Below are positions 10,503-21,786 of a DNA stretch of 62,268 nt, in pieces. The position numbers and the translations under genes are program-made. The notes beneath the pieces are model-generated. The model ran no database searches and was not told the origin of the DNA. It saw only the letters and a program-made list of their open reading frames with translations. The DNA is taken from assembly GCA_030267965.1 (NCBI GenBank), contig BRYA01000357.1, positions 1-62,268 of the forward strand. The letters are read 5' to 3'. Each line of letters opens with the position of its first letter. Within the stretch, counting starts at the first letter, position 1. Source of the DNA: Triparma columacea. Taxonomy: Eukaryota > Sar > Bolidophyceae > Parmales > Triparmaceae.

Positions 10503-13052
10503 TCACGCCACGACTCCAACATCGGTTGTCCCGTCCCCAACCTGCTTTGGTTTGTCTCCCTCCCCCTCTCCCCCCTCCCCCCCCTCCCCCTTCCCCTCCT
10601 CCATCTCCCTCTTAGCCGTTTCCTTCCTCCTCTTGTTCCAAGTGATGAGTTTATTAAGCGCGCTCACGTAGGCCCGGGCGGAAGCTACGACCACGTCGCC
10701 GTCGCTGCCGGCGCCGGAGAACTGACGCTGCTTTATGCCGTTCTGGGCGTTCACGACTATGCCGCGACTTATCGATCCGTCCTGTGGAAGAATGAGCCGG
10801 GGCGAGGGGGAGGGGGGGGGGGCGAAGTAAGTTAGACATTTATCACATACCAAGTTTAGTGACTCCAGTGCGTCGACGGTAAGGGCAAGGCAGTTGTCGC
10901 TCTTGTCATGATAAGTTTTCGTCGCCTCGTTCCCTCCCTTTTGTCTATTTTTCCTCTCCCCCCCCCCCCCCATTCCCTGACCCCTCCTTACCTCCTTCGG
11001 AGTAATGGTAACCCTGGTCGTCGCCAGTGCGTCGATCCCCTCATTAACCGCCTGCATTCCGTAAGTCTCCAGGTTAACGCTGACCCCCACAAGTTTGTCA
11101 ATGGCCTTGTACACAGCGTCTACCGGTCCCGCCCCCGTGGCCGCTACGAACCTGCTAACACCGTCCGGTCCCTCCATGGTAACGGTGGCCGTGGGGATCC
11201 CGCTCATCCCGGTGGTGACGGATAGGTCCTTGAGCGTCCAGTGTGTGTTGAGGGTGTAGGCAGAGTCGGTTACGAGGGCCTCGAGGTCCTCGTCCTCAAG
11301 ACCGCCCTTCTTCTTCTCGGCGACGACCTTGAACCTGTCGAAGACGGCGTTTAGGTTGTCGCCCTCGAGCTCGTATCCCAGCTGATGCGGAGGGAGATAA
11401 TACATATAATACATTAGTTGTCGTTAGGTGTGTTGCAAAATGTCTGCACCAAAAACGGGCCCCCGCTGCACTCACCTCCTTAAGCCTAGTGCTCACTGCG
11501 TTCCTCCCCGAGTGTTTCCCCAGCACGATGCCCGCCCCGCTTTCCTTGTCCCCCCTCATAAGTCCGATGCTTTCCGGTGTCATGATTTCGTACGTGGCCT
11601 TGTTCTTTATCATGCCGTCCTGGTGGATGCCGGACTCGTGCTTGAAGGCGTTAGCGCCGACGATGGCCTTGTGGGGCTGGCAGACCATGCCGGAGTACTC
11701 GACGACCATCTTGGACGTTGGGGAGATGTGAACGGGGTTGATGGCAGTGTAGATTTTACCGCTTCCCAGAGAGTTTTGTCCTTTGAAGTGGGTCTAGAGA
11801 AGGGAGAAGGGGGGAGGGGGGGGAGGGGGGGGGATTTAGAAGCGTTCTTGTCTCTGTCTTGCAAACATTCTCCCTTCACCTCTACATTCCCTCTTTATCC
11901 CTCACCTCTCCCTTCAGCGCGATGCTCATAACGATTTCCTCAAGGCTCGCGTTGCCCGCCCTTTCCCCGATCCCGTTTATGGTGCACTCCAGTTGCCTCG
12001 CCCCGTTCATCGCCCCCGCCAGGCTGTTGGCCGTGCTTAGGCCTAGGTCGTTCTGGCAGTGGGTGCTGAAGATCACATTGGAGGAACCGGGGACGTTAGC
12101 ACGGAGCGCAGCGATGAGGGAACCGAACTCCCAAGGCATGTTCCAACCGGTGGTATCGGGGATGTTGAGGGTGGTGGCGCCTGAATGGGAAGGCGTTTGG
12201 GGTTAGAGTTCGGTCACCAGTTCGTGGCTGCTTCACAGTGTTCTCTTCTACAATCCGCCTTCGCCCCTTCACCTCCCCCCCCAAAATTTCCTCACCTGCC
12301 TTGATAACCTCCTCAAGTATCCTGTAAAGGAACTCCGGGTCCGACCTCCCCGCGTCCTCCGGTGAGAACTCAATATCGTCGCACCCCAGGCTCTTTGCGT
12401 ACCTCACAGCCTTCACCGCTATCGTGACGACCTCGTCAGGGGTCTTCTTAAGCTTGCTCTCCATGTGTATCGGGCTCGTCGCAATGAAGGTATGGATGCG
12501 GGGGAGACGGGCACCTTTAACCGCGTCCCAGGCCCTCTTTATGTCCTTCTCGTTCGCCCTGGATAGGCCGCAGATAACTGGAACGTAGCCGTCCGGGAAG
12601 ACGTCGTTACCCACGGTGTCTGCGATCTGCTTGACCCCGTAGAAGTCATCGGGGCTGGCGACGGGGAAGCCAGCCTCGATCACGTCGACGCCAAGCTTCG
12701 CGAGCTGCTTGGCTATGCTGAGCTTCTCGCTGGAGGTCAGGGTGGCACCGGGGGATTGCTCGCCGTCGCGGAGGGTGGTGTCGAAGATTCGAACGTAATC
12801 AGGATCAGAGATTACACCGGGGATGTAGGGAGGACGAGGCTTGCGTGGGGGGGCATCTAATTCATTGCTGTTGCTGTTTGTTTTTGATTTTAGGAATGTT
12901 GGAGAATGTGATGATAGAAAGTGACTTCCTATGTCGTTGTTGTGTGAGAATTTGTTGATTGAATTGAGGTTGGTATTGAGCATAGCGGGATGAGGATGAG
13001 GGGAGAAGGCATTTGATATGGATAATAGCGTTATTGCTATAGTGTACTTCAT
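10503..13052 (-). CDS. leuA: 2-isopropylmalate synthase, plastid-targeted
   Basis: This enzyme condenses acetyl-CoA with 2-ketoisovalerate, the first committed step of leucine synthesis. Five exons, 13052-12296, 12180-11906, 11793-11476, 11381-10992 and 10781-10503, give 672 aa. The hydrophobic leader at residues 1-15 is followed by SNAFSP, an A-F cleavage motif of heterokont plastid bipartite presequences. The HMGL-like catalytic barrel starts near residue 85 with [13 protein letters not shown] and continues through [11 protein letters not shown] and [13 protein letters not shown]. The C-terminal LeuA regulatory dimer domain, the site of leucine feedback in the family, includes [13 protein letters not shown] and [15 protein letters not shown]. 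The tail is a charged, Glu/Gly-rich extension. Length and domain order match plant and bacterial LeuA. Confidence 0.95.
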
Positions 13053-13364
13053 GTTAATTGTAGATGTTAGTGGTTGGTAGTGGTTGGTAGTGGTTAGTTG
13101 TAGCTGATTGTGGCAAATGAATGAAATTGGAGCCTCAAATTAGAAGGCAAGTCGGGCCGAGGAGTTGTTGATTGCACTATTTTGAAGTCAATTGGAGTAT
13201 TTTGAGGCTATAAAGAGGGTGGTAGGGTATATTTGTGTAAGTGATAGTGTATATATATATATTAACGTATGTAATGGGGTGTGAGGTGAAAGAATGGAAA
13301 ATAAATGAGATCTTGCAATTGCCAAAAGCTCACTCTTCCTTTTTTGCTGGGCTCCCAAATGGAA

Positions 13365-13640
13365 AAAGACCAAAAAATCGGTCAGGTCTGGTCCGGTCCT
13401 GGTCTTTTTTGGGACCGTACTGGACCGGTCCTTTTATTTTCAGAACGGCCTTTTTTTTGTCCATGGCGGACCACTCAGAACGGCACTTTTTTGATACTTT
13501 TTGTCCTTTTTTGGTGCTTTTTTGCTGAATTCACGCCGGCAGGGACCAGTAAGGACCGGTAAGGATTGGGACCTACCGGACCGGAACGGACCTAAAAAAA
13601 ATCTAACACACAAGGACCGGACCGGACATACCAAACTCCA
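13365..13640. repeat. GGTCCGG/CCGGACC-rich imperfect inverted element
   Basis: Between LeuA and THOC2 (13053-13759) there is no credible gene. The stretch at about 13365-13640 is packed with short words of the GGTCCGGTCC / GGACCGGACC type. The GGTCCGGTCC orientation dominates the left half and its complement the right half, separated by T-rich runs. The block could fold back on itself. It may be a degenerate fold-back transposon, which is inference; no transposase is seen. Confidence 0.5.
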
Positions 13641-13759
13641 AAATGGCTTTGGTCCAATCTTTTGGGATCTGGGCGCCCATCCTTCCTCCCTCTTAATCCA
13701 TTGCCTCAATTTGTTAGGGAATTAATTCTTCAATACACAACGTTACGCTAACTCTAATC

Positions 13760-16700
13760 ATGGATTCCAACACATTACCTAACTCTAATGATTGTGATAA
13801 GTGTTTAAGCGAATATAATAGCCTGTGGAAGGAGCAAATTGAGTCAGGAGATGCCGCAGGAGACGCATCTTCACACAATGGAGACCTTAAACAAGCTAAT
13901 TACACGTCTAATACAGATCATACACGTAATATATCTCAACAACTATCTACAGGTCCTATTACAACACAATTATCAGAGTATTATCTACAAATATGTACAT
14001 ATGCAACTGGTGCAAAGGTGAGCCAAGACAAGAGAGAGGTGACGAAGCCACAGAGAGAGGTGACTAAGCCAGAGAGAGTCACCTAACCACCCCTCTCTCA
14101 CCCCCCCCACCCCCACCCCACACACACACACACCCACTCAACCCATCCAAAACAACAGGGAACACGCATTAAAAAGTCACTCAATTTCCTCCTCTCCCTC
14201 CTACCCTCCACATCCCCTCCCTCCCCCTCCCTCCCCCTCCTCTCCGACGCCCTCTGGCTAGCAGCGATCCTCAACGAGCCCAAGAAGGGCGACGAGGGGA
14301 CTGAGGAGTGGGGTAATCTGGCTAAATTCACAAGGGGACTTGCAGGGATGGACAATGAGAAGGAGGTGAGGAGAGAAGAAGACCGAACACCCTAAAACCC
14401 TAGCAAGAGCAGAAGAGAGGAGGAGAAGACGAAGCATGGGCAGATAAAACGGAATTCATCCATACATCTCCTATTCGTCCATACATCTCCCATTATACAT
14501 CTCCCATTCGTCCATACATCTCTCAGCCCCTCACATGTACGCCTCCCCAACCCCCACTCCACCAATCCCCCCCCTTCCACCACAACCCCCAGATTCTCCC
14601 TCTAAAAACCCTCTGCACCGACCTTCCCACGAGCCTAATCTCAGCCGCTCGTCTCCTGGACGACGTGTCAAAGTTTGAGCGTTCCCTCAAGAAGCTCAAC
14701 ACCGACCGCGTCTACAAGCAGCGTAAGTTCAACCTCCAGCGCGAGGCTTCCGAGGGTTTCAGCAAGGTCGTCTGCCTCCTCAGCGGTTTAACGGGTAGGA
14801 ACGTTGAGTCCGCAATTGAGAGGATCAAGGCTCTCATAGGGTACTTTGAGTTGGACCCTCACCGCGTTCTCTCCCTCGCCCTTGACGCTATGATGGTAGA
14901 GTCGGTGTCTGAGAACGTCCCCTCTTACGCCAAGCTCATATCAGACTGCTTCGACAAGGACGCCGTCCGCCACCTCCTAGGCTTCAAGCTCTCCCCACCC
15001 TCATCCCCATCCTCCTCCCAACCCAAGGGTACCACTTCCTCCTCCTCCCCCTCCCCCCCACGGCCTCACGCACCGAGTCAGAGCCTGTTAAGGACGGTAG
15101 CGCTCTGCCTGAAACACGGCCTTATAACGTGGGACGGGATAAGGGGGTACATGGAGACCGACCTTGGAGAGCTCGCCAAGGAGAGTAAGAGGAGGGTTGA
15201 GGAGAAGGTGAGGGGTGGNNNNNNNNNNNNNNNNNNNNNNNNNNNNNNNNNNNNNNNNNNNNNNNGGGGGGGGGGGGGGAGCGAGGTACTTTGCAATCCT
15301 CTGCAATTACTACTCGTTACATTGTACCTCGTCTCTAACACAACCCACCCCCCCCCACCCCGCCCCTCCCCACCTTAAAGGCCAAGGAGATAAAGAAGCT
15401 CGGCGTGGTTAGTCTCAACGCCTCAAACGCCACCCCAACCTCCGAGAAGCCTGCCTCCTCCCCCACCGCTCCCTCGTCCTCCTCCCCCATACCCCTCCGT
15501 CTCCTTATCCTCCCCTCTCTCCTGTCTGTTAACTGCTACACCCTATTCAATAGTCAGATGGCGTACCTAGACAAGTGGGGTATTGACGCCGTCTTCCTCG
15601 TCCCCGAGATAAGCGCCGCGTTGACCGAGCTCGTCGACAGAGTCGTAGAGCCAACGTACGCATCCCTCTCCCCCCCACGCTTCACCTCCTCCCCCCCGGA
15701 CGGGGAGAGCAGCCCGGCCGAGGGAACTGCCGGAGAGGATGACAGCGGACTGGCTCTCAAGTCGGACGGGACGCCGGGGTGTACGATAAGAGCGGTGGTT
15801 AAACCGATGGAGATAGCGGCGAGGGGGGGACCTACGAAGGGGACGGAGGTCATGCTGAGCAAGATTATTAGGATCGCGGAGGAAGTACTTAAACTGGACC
15901 CCAACGACGCTGATGCGGCAAAGGTGAGCGCTGCAAAAGTTGAGGGAGGGTCGAATAGAGGGAAAGGATATATTATTACACCTATCATCGTCGTTCCCTA
16001 ACCCTTCCTCAACCCCTCCTTCCACCACCTACTCCCCAATCCCCCCCACCTTCAGATAATCTCGACCTCCCTCCTCCCCCTGACTTCCCAGCTCCCTTCC
16101 TCCCCCCTAACCTACACCCTCTGGTCCTGTCTCTCCCTCCTCCCCTTCCCCCTCCGTTACACCCTCTACGACACCTGGATGGGTCCCTCCCGTGAGCGTT
16201 CAGGTATATCCGGTCCATCCCTAATGGGTCGCGGCGTAACCTACGGTACATGCAAGCCGCTACCCCTAAGCGAGGCCGAGGTAAAGTCAGGGTTACAGTG
16301 CAGGGCTTTGACGAAGAGACTTAGCAAGGACAATGTTCAAGCTATGAGCAGAGGACTGGGGAAAGCGGCGGGGGGACACCCGGGGATATTCGCTGATGTC
16401 ATGCTGGGGGCGTGCGAGAGGTGAGCAAGGGATGAGATGGGGGGGGATGAGATGATTGCTCAGGGGGGCCTAGTCTGAGTTTGATTTGGGGCCTCCAGGA
16501 GAAAATTATTACCGGTCTAACCACATTCCCTTCCCTCCTTCCTCCCCTCCTTCTTACTTTGCAGCTACGGCAACCTCATACCGCTCGTGGTAAAGGCCCT
16601 AAAGTTCCTCACCCCCTTCGCTTTGGATGTCATGGCATACTCGCTCTGCAAGATGCTCCGTGCTCCCGGCCGGGACAAGCTCAAGGCCGACGGGATCAAC

Positions 16701-19536
16701 AGCTCGGGCTGGATGAGGGGCCTCGAGATCTTCACTGGGGAGTTCTTCGAGAGGTACCCGTACGTCGAGCTAAGGCCCATCGTTAACTACATCGTCACGG
16801 AGCTCAAGGAGGGCAGGACGAGCAGCCTGGGCGTAGTCAAGGAGCTCCTCAAGAAGATGGGGGGCGTCGACACAGTGGGGGGTGGTGAGGGTGGTGCAAG
16901 GATGCAGGGTCGTGCCGGTGGTGAGGTCCTCAGGAGGGAGACTAGCGCTTTCGGGGTCGTTGTAGTTAGCGGGGACACCGCCAGGAAGAAACTACTGGAG
17001 ACAATGGCGGGGGGGGAGGGGGTGGCGAAGGGGACGGCCATGATACTACTGGCGAACGGCATCAAGGACGCGGCGGGGTACGGGGAAGGGAACAAGGGAC
17101 AGAGGGGGGGACTCAAGTACGTTGGGAATGTCGTAGACGAAGTTACTGACGTTGTCGAGGGGCTGGTGGAGGTAAGAAGAGGGGGAACCAAAAGGAAACA
17201 GGAGGAGAGGAGAGATGGAGCGGTTCCTGCCCTTACATGATTACCTCGCCTTCGCCCACATTTCACTCCACCTCGATCTAAACTTATCTCTCGCTTCCCT
17301 CCCACGCTGCCATCCCTCCAGTTCATGAGCCAGGACCCAGCGTATCATACCCTCTTGCCTGGACCCAAGGAAATGATCGAGGGCTACGGGGCGGGCTACG
17401 AGAGCGCCATGGCCGCTTGGAGACCAGTCGTAAAGAGGGCAAGGGAAAAGGAGGAGGAAAGGGAGCTGATCGAGCTCCAGGAGGAGGACGGCAAGGGGAA
17501 GGGGGAAAAAGAGGACGACGGAGTGAAAGAGGAGACTCTAGAGGAGTACCTGCCCCTCAGCGATGAGATGATGGAGGCGTACGGAATGATGCTCCAGAAA
17601 GAGAAATTTGAGAGCATCACACCCCTCGTTTTTGGACTGTTCTGGTCCTGGGAGATTGCTGACCTTCACGTCCCCGGCGACCTTTACAGGGGAGAGGGGG
17701 AAAGGATCAAGAGAGAAATTAAGAAGCTTGAGTCCTCCCTATCAATGGGTAACAAACGTAGCAATGAGGCCGGGAAGGAAGACAAGATGAGGCTGGTTAG
17801 CATGAAGAAGACTTTGATATCTTTGAGGGAAGAGGAGGAAACTGGGAGGAAGAAGATGAGGAGGGTTCGGAGAATCATTGAGGAGAAGAAGGAGGATTTT
17901 TTCGGTGGCCTCGATCCCTCCGCATGGGGAGGCAGCGAGATCACTTTCCTAACTACGTGCCTCATCCCCCGCCTCCTCATGTCCCCCGAGGACGCCTGGT
18001 ACTCGGCGAGGTTCCTTTCCCTCATGCACTCCCAGGAAGTCCCCAAATTCGGGAGCCTGACCGCCTACGACGTTATTATGAAGGCGTTCCCTGCGATCCT
18101 TGAGGCCGCAACGGAGAGGGAGGCCCGCGGGGTCGGGGTGTTCATGAAGGAGGTGAGAATGAGGACAGCGTACATCCCGACTGAATATGACCATTCTAAA
18201 CATAAATAATGGCTTCGCTCTTCATTCTTTCCCCCCGCTGCAGGTTTTGGGTACTACGAGGACCTGGATGAGAGACGCTGTTAAGTACGAAGAGGAGGCG
18301 GGAGGCAAAAGGGGTTTCAAGGTCAGCCAAGGGGACGGGAAGAGAACGTCCCACGAGACCTACTGCGCCGTCGCGAGCAGGTGGGGCAAGTGGGTCTTGG
18401 ACGCGGCCTTGAAGGGCCTGAAGAATAAGGAGTACATGAGGATCAGATCCACGCTGATTGTACTGACGTCGGTCGCTGACGTTTGGCCAGACGAGAAGGA
18501 GGCCGGGGACAAGATTGTTGAGGGTGTCAAGAGGCTCGAGGGCGAAGAGAGGGCGGACCTCGAGGCCATGAGCAAGAGTTACCTCGCTGTGATCGGGAAG
18601 AAGAACTTGGAGTGGGGAGGGAACGGAGGGGCGGAGGGCGATTCAGGGAAGTCCAAGGGGAAGGGGAAGAGAAAGGATGAAAGTGGGGCGGGGGGGAAGA
18701 AAGAGAACAGAAGCGAAAAGAGGGGGGGGGAGAGTGCGAAAGTCGAGTTCCAGCCCCCCCCAAAGCAGCAGCAGAGGGGGGGGAGCGGAGGGCAGAGGGG
18801 AGGGGGGAGGGGAGGAATGTCCCCGCCACTGAGCGCCAAAGCTCAAAGCTTTCAGCCTCCTAGGGGAGTTGGGGGGGGAGGGGGGGGGGAGGGGAGGGCG
18901 AGCCCAAGGGAGGGGGGGCAACAAAGGCAGGGTCAACAGGTTCAGCAAGATAGCAGGAAACGGGGCAGGGACAACTCGCAAGGACCAGATGAAGACAGAA
19001 AGCGCATGAGGGGCGACATGGCAGGAGGGAGGGGAAGCGAAATGGGAGGGAGGGGAGGTGATATGGGAAGAGGCGGCGATATGAGAAGAAGTAGAGGAGG
19101 GCAAAACTTCACGCCACCGCCAGGCAGAAACGACGGCGGGGGCGGGGGGAGGATGGACGGGGCTGTCAGGGATAACAGAGGAGGTAATAGAGGTCCACAA
19201 GGGGGCTTGCAACAACACCAGGGAGGAGGTTCTGGCCGAAAGTCAGGTGTGGGGCAGGCGCCCATGCAACAGCAACAGCAGCAGCAGATGCAGCAGCAGC
19301 AGCAACAACAACAACAACAGGGGAGAGGAAGGATGGGGCAGGCGCCCATGCAACAGCAACAGCAACAGCAGCAGCAGCAACAACAACAACAACAACAACA
19401 GGGGAGAGGAAGGATGGGGCCTCCGCAGCAAGGTGGACCGCCGCAGGGTCAGAAGAGCGGAGGGAACCAGCAGGGTGGGTCGCAAGGGCCGCGCGGTGGT
19501 AAGAGAGGGAACGGGGGGCGCGGACGGAGGAATTAG
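13760..19536 (+). CDS. THOC2: THO complex subunit 2 (THOC2/Tho2)
   Basis: This is the large scaffold of the THO/TREX complex, which couples transcription to mRNA export. Eight exons, 13760-14017, 14159-14365, 14593-15207, 15381-15923, 16056-16420, 16565-17171, 17322-18152 and 18244-19536, sum to 1,572 aa, close to human THOC2. Family motifs in order: KFNLQREASEG and IGYFELDPHRVL (N-terminal region), FPLRYTLYDTW and TKRLSKDNVQ (middle), YGNLIPLVVKALKFLTPFA, then ITFLTTCLIPRLLMSPEDA and YSARFLSLMHSQEVPKF. The last about 300 residues are not conserved: they are RGG-rich, followed by two polyglutamine blocks. The final exon has a partial duplicate at 20301-20440. The third intron holds an assembly gap. 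Confidence 0.93.
15219..15265. other. Assembly gap (47 N) in THOC2 intron 3
   Basis: Forty-seven unknown bases are followed directly by a run of G. They sit wholly inside the intron between exons 3 and 4, so the coding sequence is unaffected. The flanking homopolymer suggests an unresolved poly-G tract. Confidence 0.95.
19260..19440 (+). repeat. Duplicated polyglutamine (CAG/CAA) tracts
   Basis: Two tandem copies of a segment coding GQAPM-(Q)n-GRGRM lie near the end of THOC2. Each holds a mixed CAG/CAA run, the first interrupted by one ATG. The tracts are in frame and differ in length, as expected for repeat slippage or unequal exchange. Confidence 0.85.
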
Positions 19537-20192
19537 TGAGATTAGTTTTTTTGAAATTTGAGTAGTTGTCCAACATGTCTCATCACCCAATTTCCTCAAG
19601 AAAAAGACAAAATCGACAGTGAGTCCAACCTTCTCCCCAACGTGCCAAATTCTCTTTTATTTTGAAGATATGCGCCACTTCTATGATTAAATAAGTGAAG
19701 AGTGAACGCCACCCGACAAATGTGCCACCCTGGAGAAAATGAGCCCATTAAGTGAGGCCATCGAGGATGGCAGACTTTGCCCATTATAGCCCCTATCTTG
19801 ATCCTAATAGTGTCTTTGATGATAAATTCGATGTGATGGATGTATAAGTCCACTCCATGACCAATGATGTATCACGAAACGACGAATTGAAGGGAACTAT
19901 GCAACTTTGCCTGCCGTCTTACTCGCCTCTAACTCTCATTTCTCCCTTCTTTCTCCTTCTCCTCCTTCTTCTCCTTCTTCACTCCTCTCAGAATTAAGGT
20001 GTGAGCGGCAGCATATCTTAAAGAATAGCTGCGTCCTCAAGAATTTCCTTTGAAGAGTAGGGCTGGCTGGCAGGTTCATTCGGATCTCACTTAATCTCAT
20101 TTCCGTTTGTTTTCTCGCTGAAGCTCTCCTTCCCCCCCCTCCTCCCTCTAACTTTTTCCCCTCACCCTCTCCCCTCCAGAATATATAAATAT
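19416..20192 (+). repeat. Duplication copy 1: THOC2 tail plus RPL22-type promoter
   Basis: This stretch contains the real THOC2 3-prime end (19416-19552) followed by about 620 bp (19570-20192) nearly identical to the DNA directly upstream of RPL22 (20763-21386). In this copy the sequence matching the RPL22 start reads ATATATAAATATTC, so the ATG is gone and no eL22 coding sequence follows. No other gene is seen. Confidence 0.85.
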
Positions 20193-20219
20193 TCTTTAAT
20201 TTATGTTCTTTTTTTTTAG

Positions 20220-20275
20220 GATATGCTGCCGCTCACAGAAGAAGGAGGAGAAGGAGAATGAGAGTTAGAGGCGTG
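20220..20275 (-). repeat. Inverted fragment of the duplicated promoter
   Basis: Bases 20220-20275 are the reverse complement of the CTCTAACTCTCATTTCTCC...GTGAGCGGCAGCATATC segment of the promoter copies (about 19925-20015 and 21120-21212), with an internal deletion. The fragment joins directly onto the duplicated THOC2 tail at 20301. Confidence 0.7.
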
Positions 20276-20300
20276 TAAGACGCAGGAAGAACAACAGGGT

Positions 20301-21386
20301 GGGGCCTCCGCAGCAAGGTGGACCGCCGCAGGGTCAGAAGAGCGGAGGGAACCAGCAGGGTGGGTCGCAAGGGCCGCGCGGTGGTAAGAGAGGGAACGGG
20401 GGACGCGGACGGAGGAATTAGTGAGATTAGTTTTTTTGAAAATAATGGCTGCAAGGTCGTGAAATAAATGCTGTTACGGTTTGGTTTTTTTCGCGATCGC
20501 TCTTTGCCCCAGCTTGAGTTCCAGTACGCGCTCTTACAGATCGCTCGTTGTTCGCTTTACGACGTCGCGTTGGAGTGATCCAATGTTTTTCAGTGATGGC
20601 CTTGTCTTCACTTTCGGAATGAAACTCAAAAAAATCACTTGTGTCACGTTCCCCCGCCCAACCAAACCCGAGCATGCTGAAAGTCTGAAAGTCACCCCCA
20701 ACGCCCTCCCTCCACCCCCATCTCCCCCACCCGTCACAACCATCACAATTTTGAAGAGCTCTCCAACATGTCTCATCACCCAATTTCCTCATCAAGAAAA
20801 AGCCAAAATCGACAGTGAGTCCAACCTTCTCCCCAACGTGCCAAATTCTCTTTTGTTTTGAAGAGATGCGCCGCTGATATGATTATAATCAGTGAAGAGT
20901 GAACGCCACCCGACAAATGTGCCACCCTGAGGGAAATGAGCCCACCAAGTGAGGCCATCGAGGATGGCAGACTTTGCCCATTATAGCCCCTATCTTGATC
21001 CTAATAGTGTCTTTGATGATAAATTCGATGTGATAGATGTATAAGTCCACTCCATGATCAATGATGTATCACGAAACGACGAATTGAAGGAAATGTGCAA
21101 CTTTGCCTATCGTCTTCGACGCCTCTAACTCTCATTTCTCCCTTCTTTCTCCTTCTCCTCCTTCTCCTCCTTCTTCGCTCCTCTCAGAATTAAGGTGTGA
21201 GCGGCAGCATATCGTAAAGAACAGCTGCGTCCTCAAGAATTTCCTTTGAAGAGTAGGGCTGGCTGGCAGGTTCATTCGGATCACTTAATCTCATTTCCTT
21301 TCGTTTGCTTTCTCGCTGAAGCCCTCCTTCCCCCCTCCTCCCTCTAACTTTTTCCCCTCACCCTCTCCCCTCCAGAATATATAAAT
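20301..21386 (+). repeat. Duplication copy 2: THOC2 tail fragment, insert, RPL22 promoter
   Basis: 20301-20440 repeats the last about 140 bp of THOC2 coding and early 3-prime sequence, including the stop. 20763-21386 repeats the promoter block of copy 1. Between them about 320 bp (20441-20762) have no match in copy 1. The offset is 885 bp for the THOC2 part and 1,193 bp for the promoter part, which shows an indel between copies. The 20441-20762 part shows no convincing gene. Confidence 0.8.
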
Positions 21387-21743
21387 ATGCCTGCTAAGTC
21401 CAAGAAGTCCACCAAGAAGGTCATTGTTGACTGCTCCATCCCCGTCCAGGATAAGGTTATTGATGTTGCCTCCTTCGAGAAGTTCCTTCACGATAAGATC
21501 AAGGTCAACGGAAAGTGCCCCGCCCCTGCCGGCGCCGTCACCATCAACAGGGAGAAGAGCAAGCTCACCATTGTTTTCGCTGACGAGAACTCGAGCAAGC
21601 GTTACATCAAGTATTTGACCAAGAAGTTCCTCAAGAAGCAGCAGCTCAAGGACTACCTTCGTGTCATTGCCTCCTCCACCAACTCTTATGCCCTCAAGTA
21701 CTACAAGTTCGAGCAGGGTGATGATGCTGAGGATGAGGAGTAA
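21387..21743 (+). CDS. RPL22: 60S ribosomal protein eL22
   Basis: Single exon, 118 aa. Component of the cytosolic large ribosomal subunit. The family pattern is clear throughout: basic start, VDCSIPVQDKVIDVASFE, KVNGKCPAPAGAV, SKRYIKYLTKKFLKKQQLKDYLRV, SYALKYYKF and an acidic tail. Length is typical of eL22. The ATG lies directly after an AATATATAAAT stretch. The upstream about 620 bp is duplicated at 19570-20192. It converges on the LtrA-type gene with 43 bp between stops. Confidence 0.97.
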   Translation: MPAKSKKSTKKVIVDCSIPVQDKVIDVASFEKFLHDKIKVNGKCPAPAGAVTINREKSKLTIVFADENSSKRYIKYLTKKFLKKQQLKDYLRVIASSTNSYALKYYKFEQGDDAEDEE

Positions 21744-21786
21744 AGCGCAAAACCTTTGTGAAAAGAAAAGTGTATTCTTGTTTTTA

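Noticed and set aside
13440..13725. Short ORFs in both directions between LeuA and THOC2
   Set aside because: They lie in the GGTCCGG-rich inverted element and are mirror translations of repeats.
20481..20861. 126-aa plus-strand frame and an opposing 122-aa minus frame
   Set aside because: They span the boundary between the unmatched insert and the duplicated promoter, lack a credible start and have no family resemblance.
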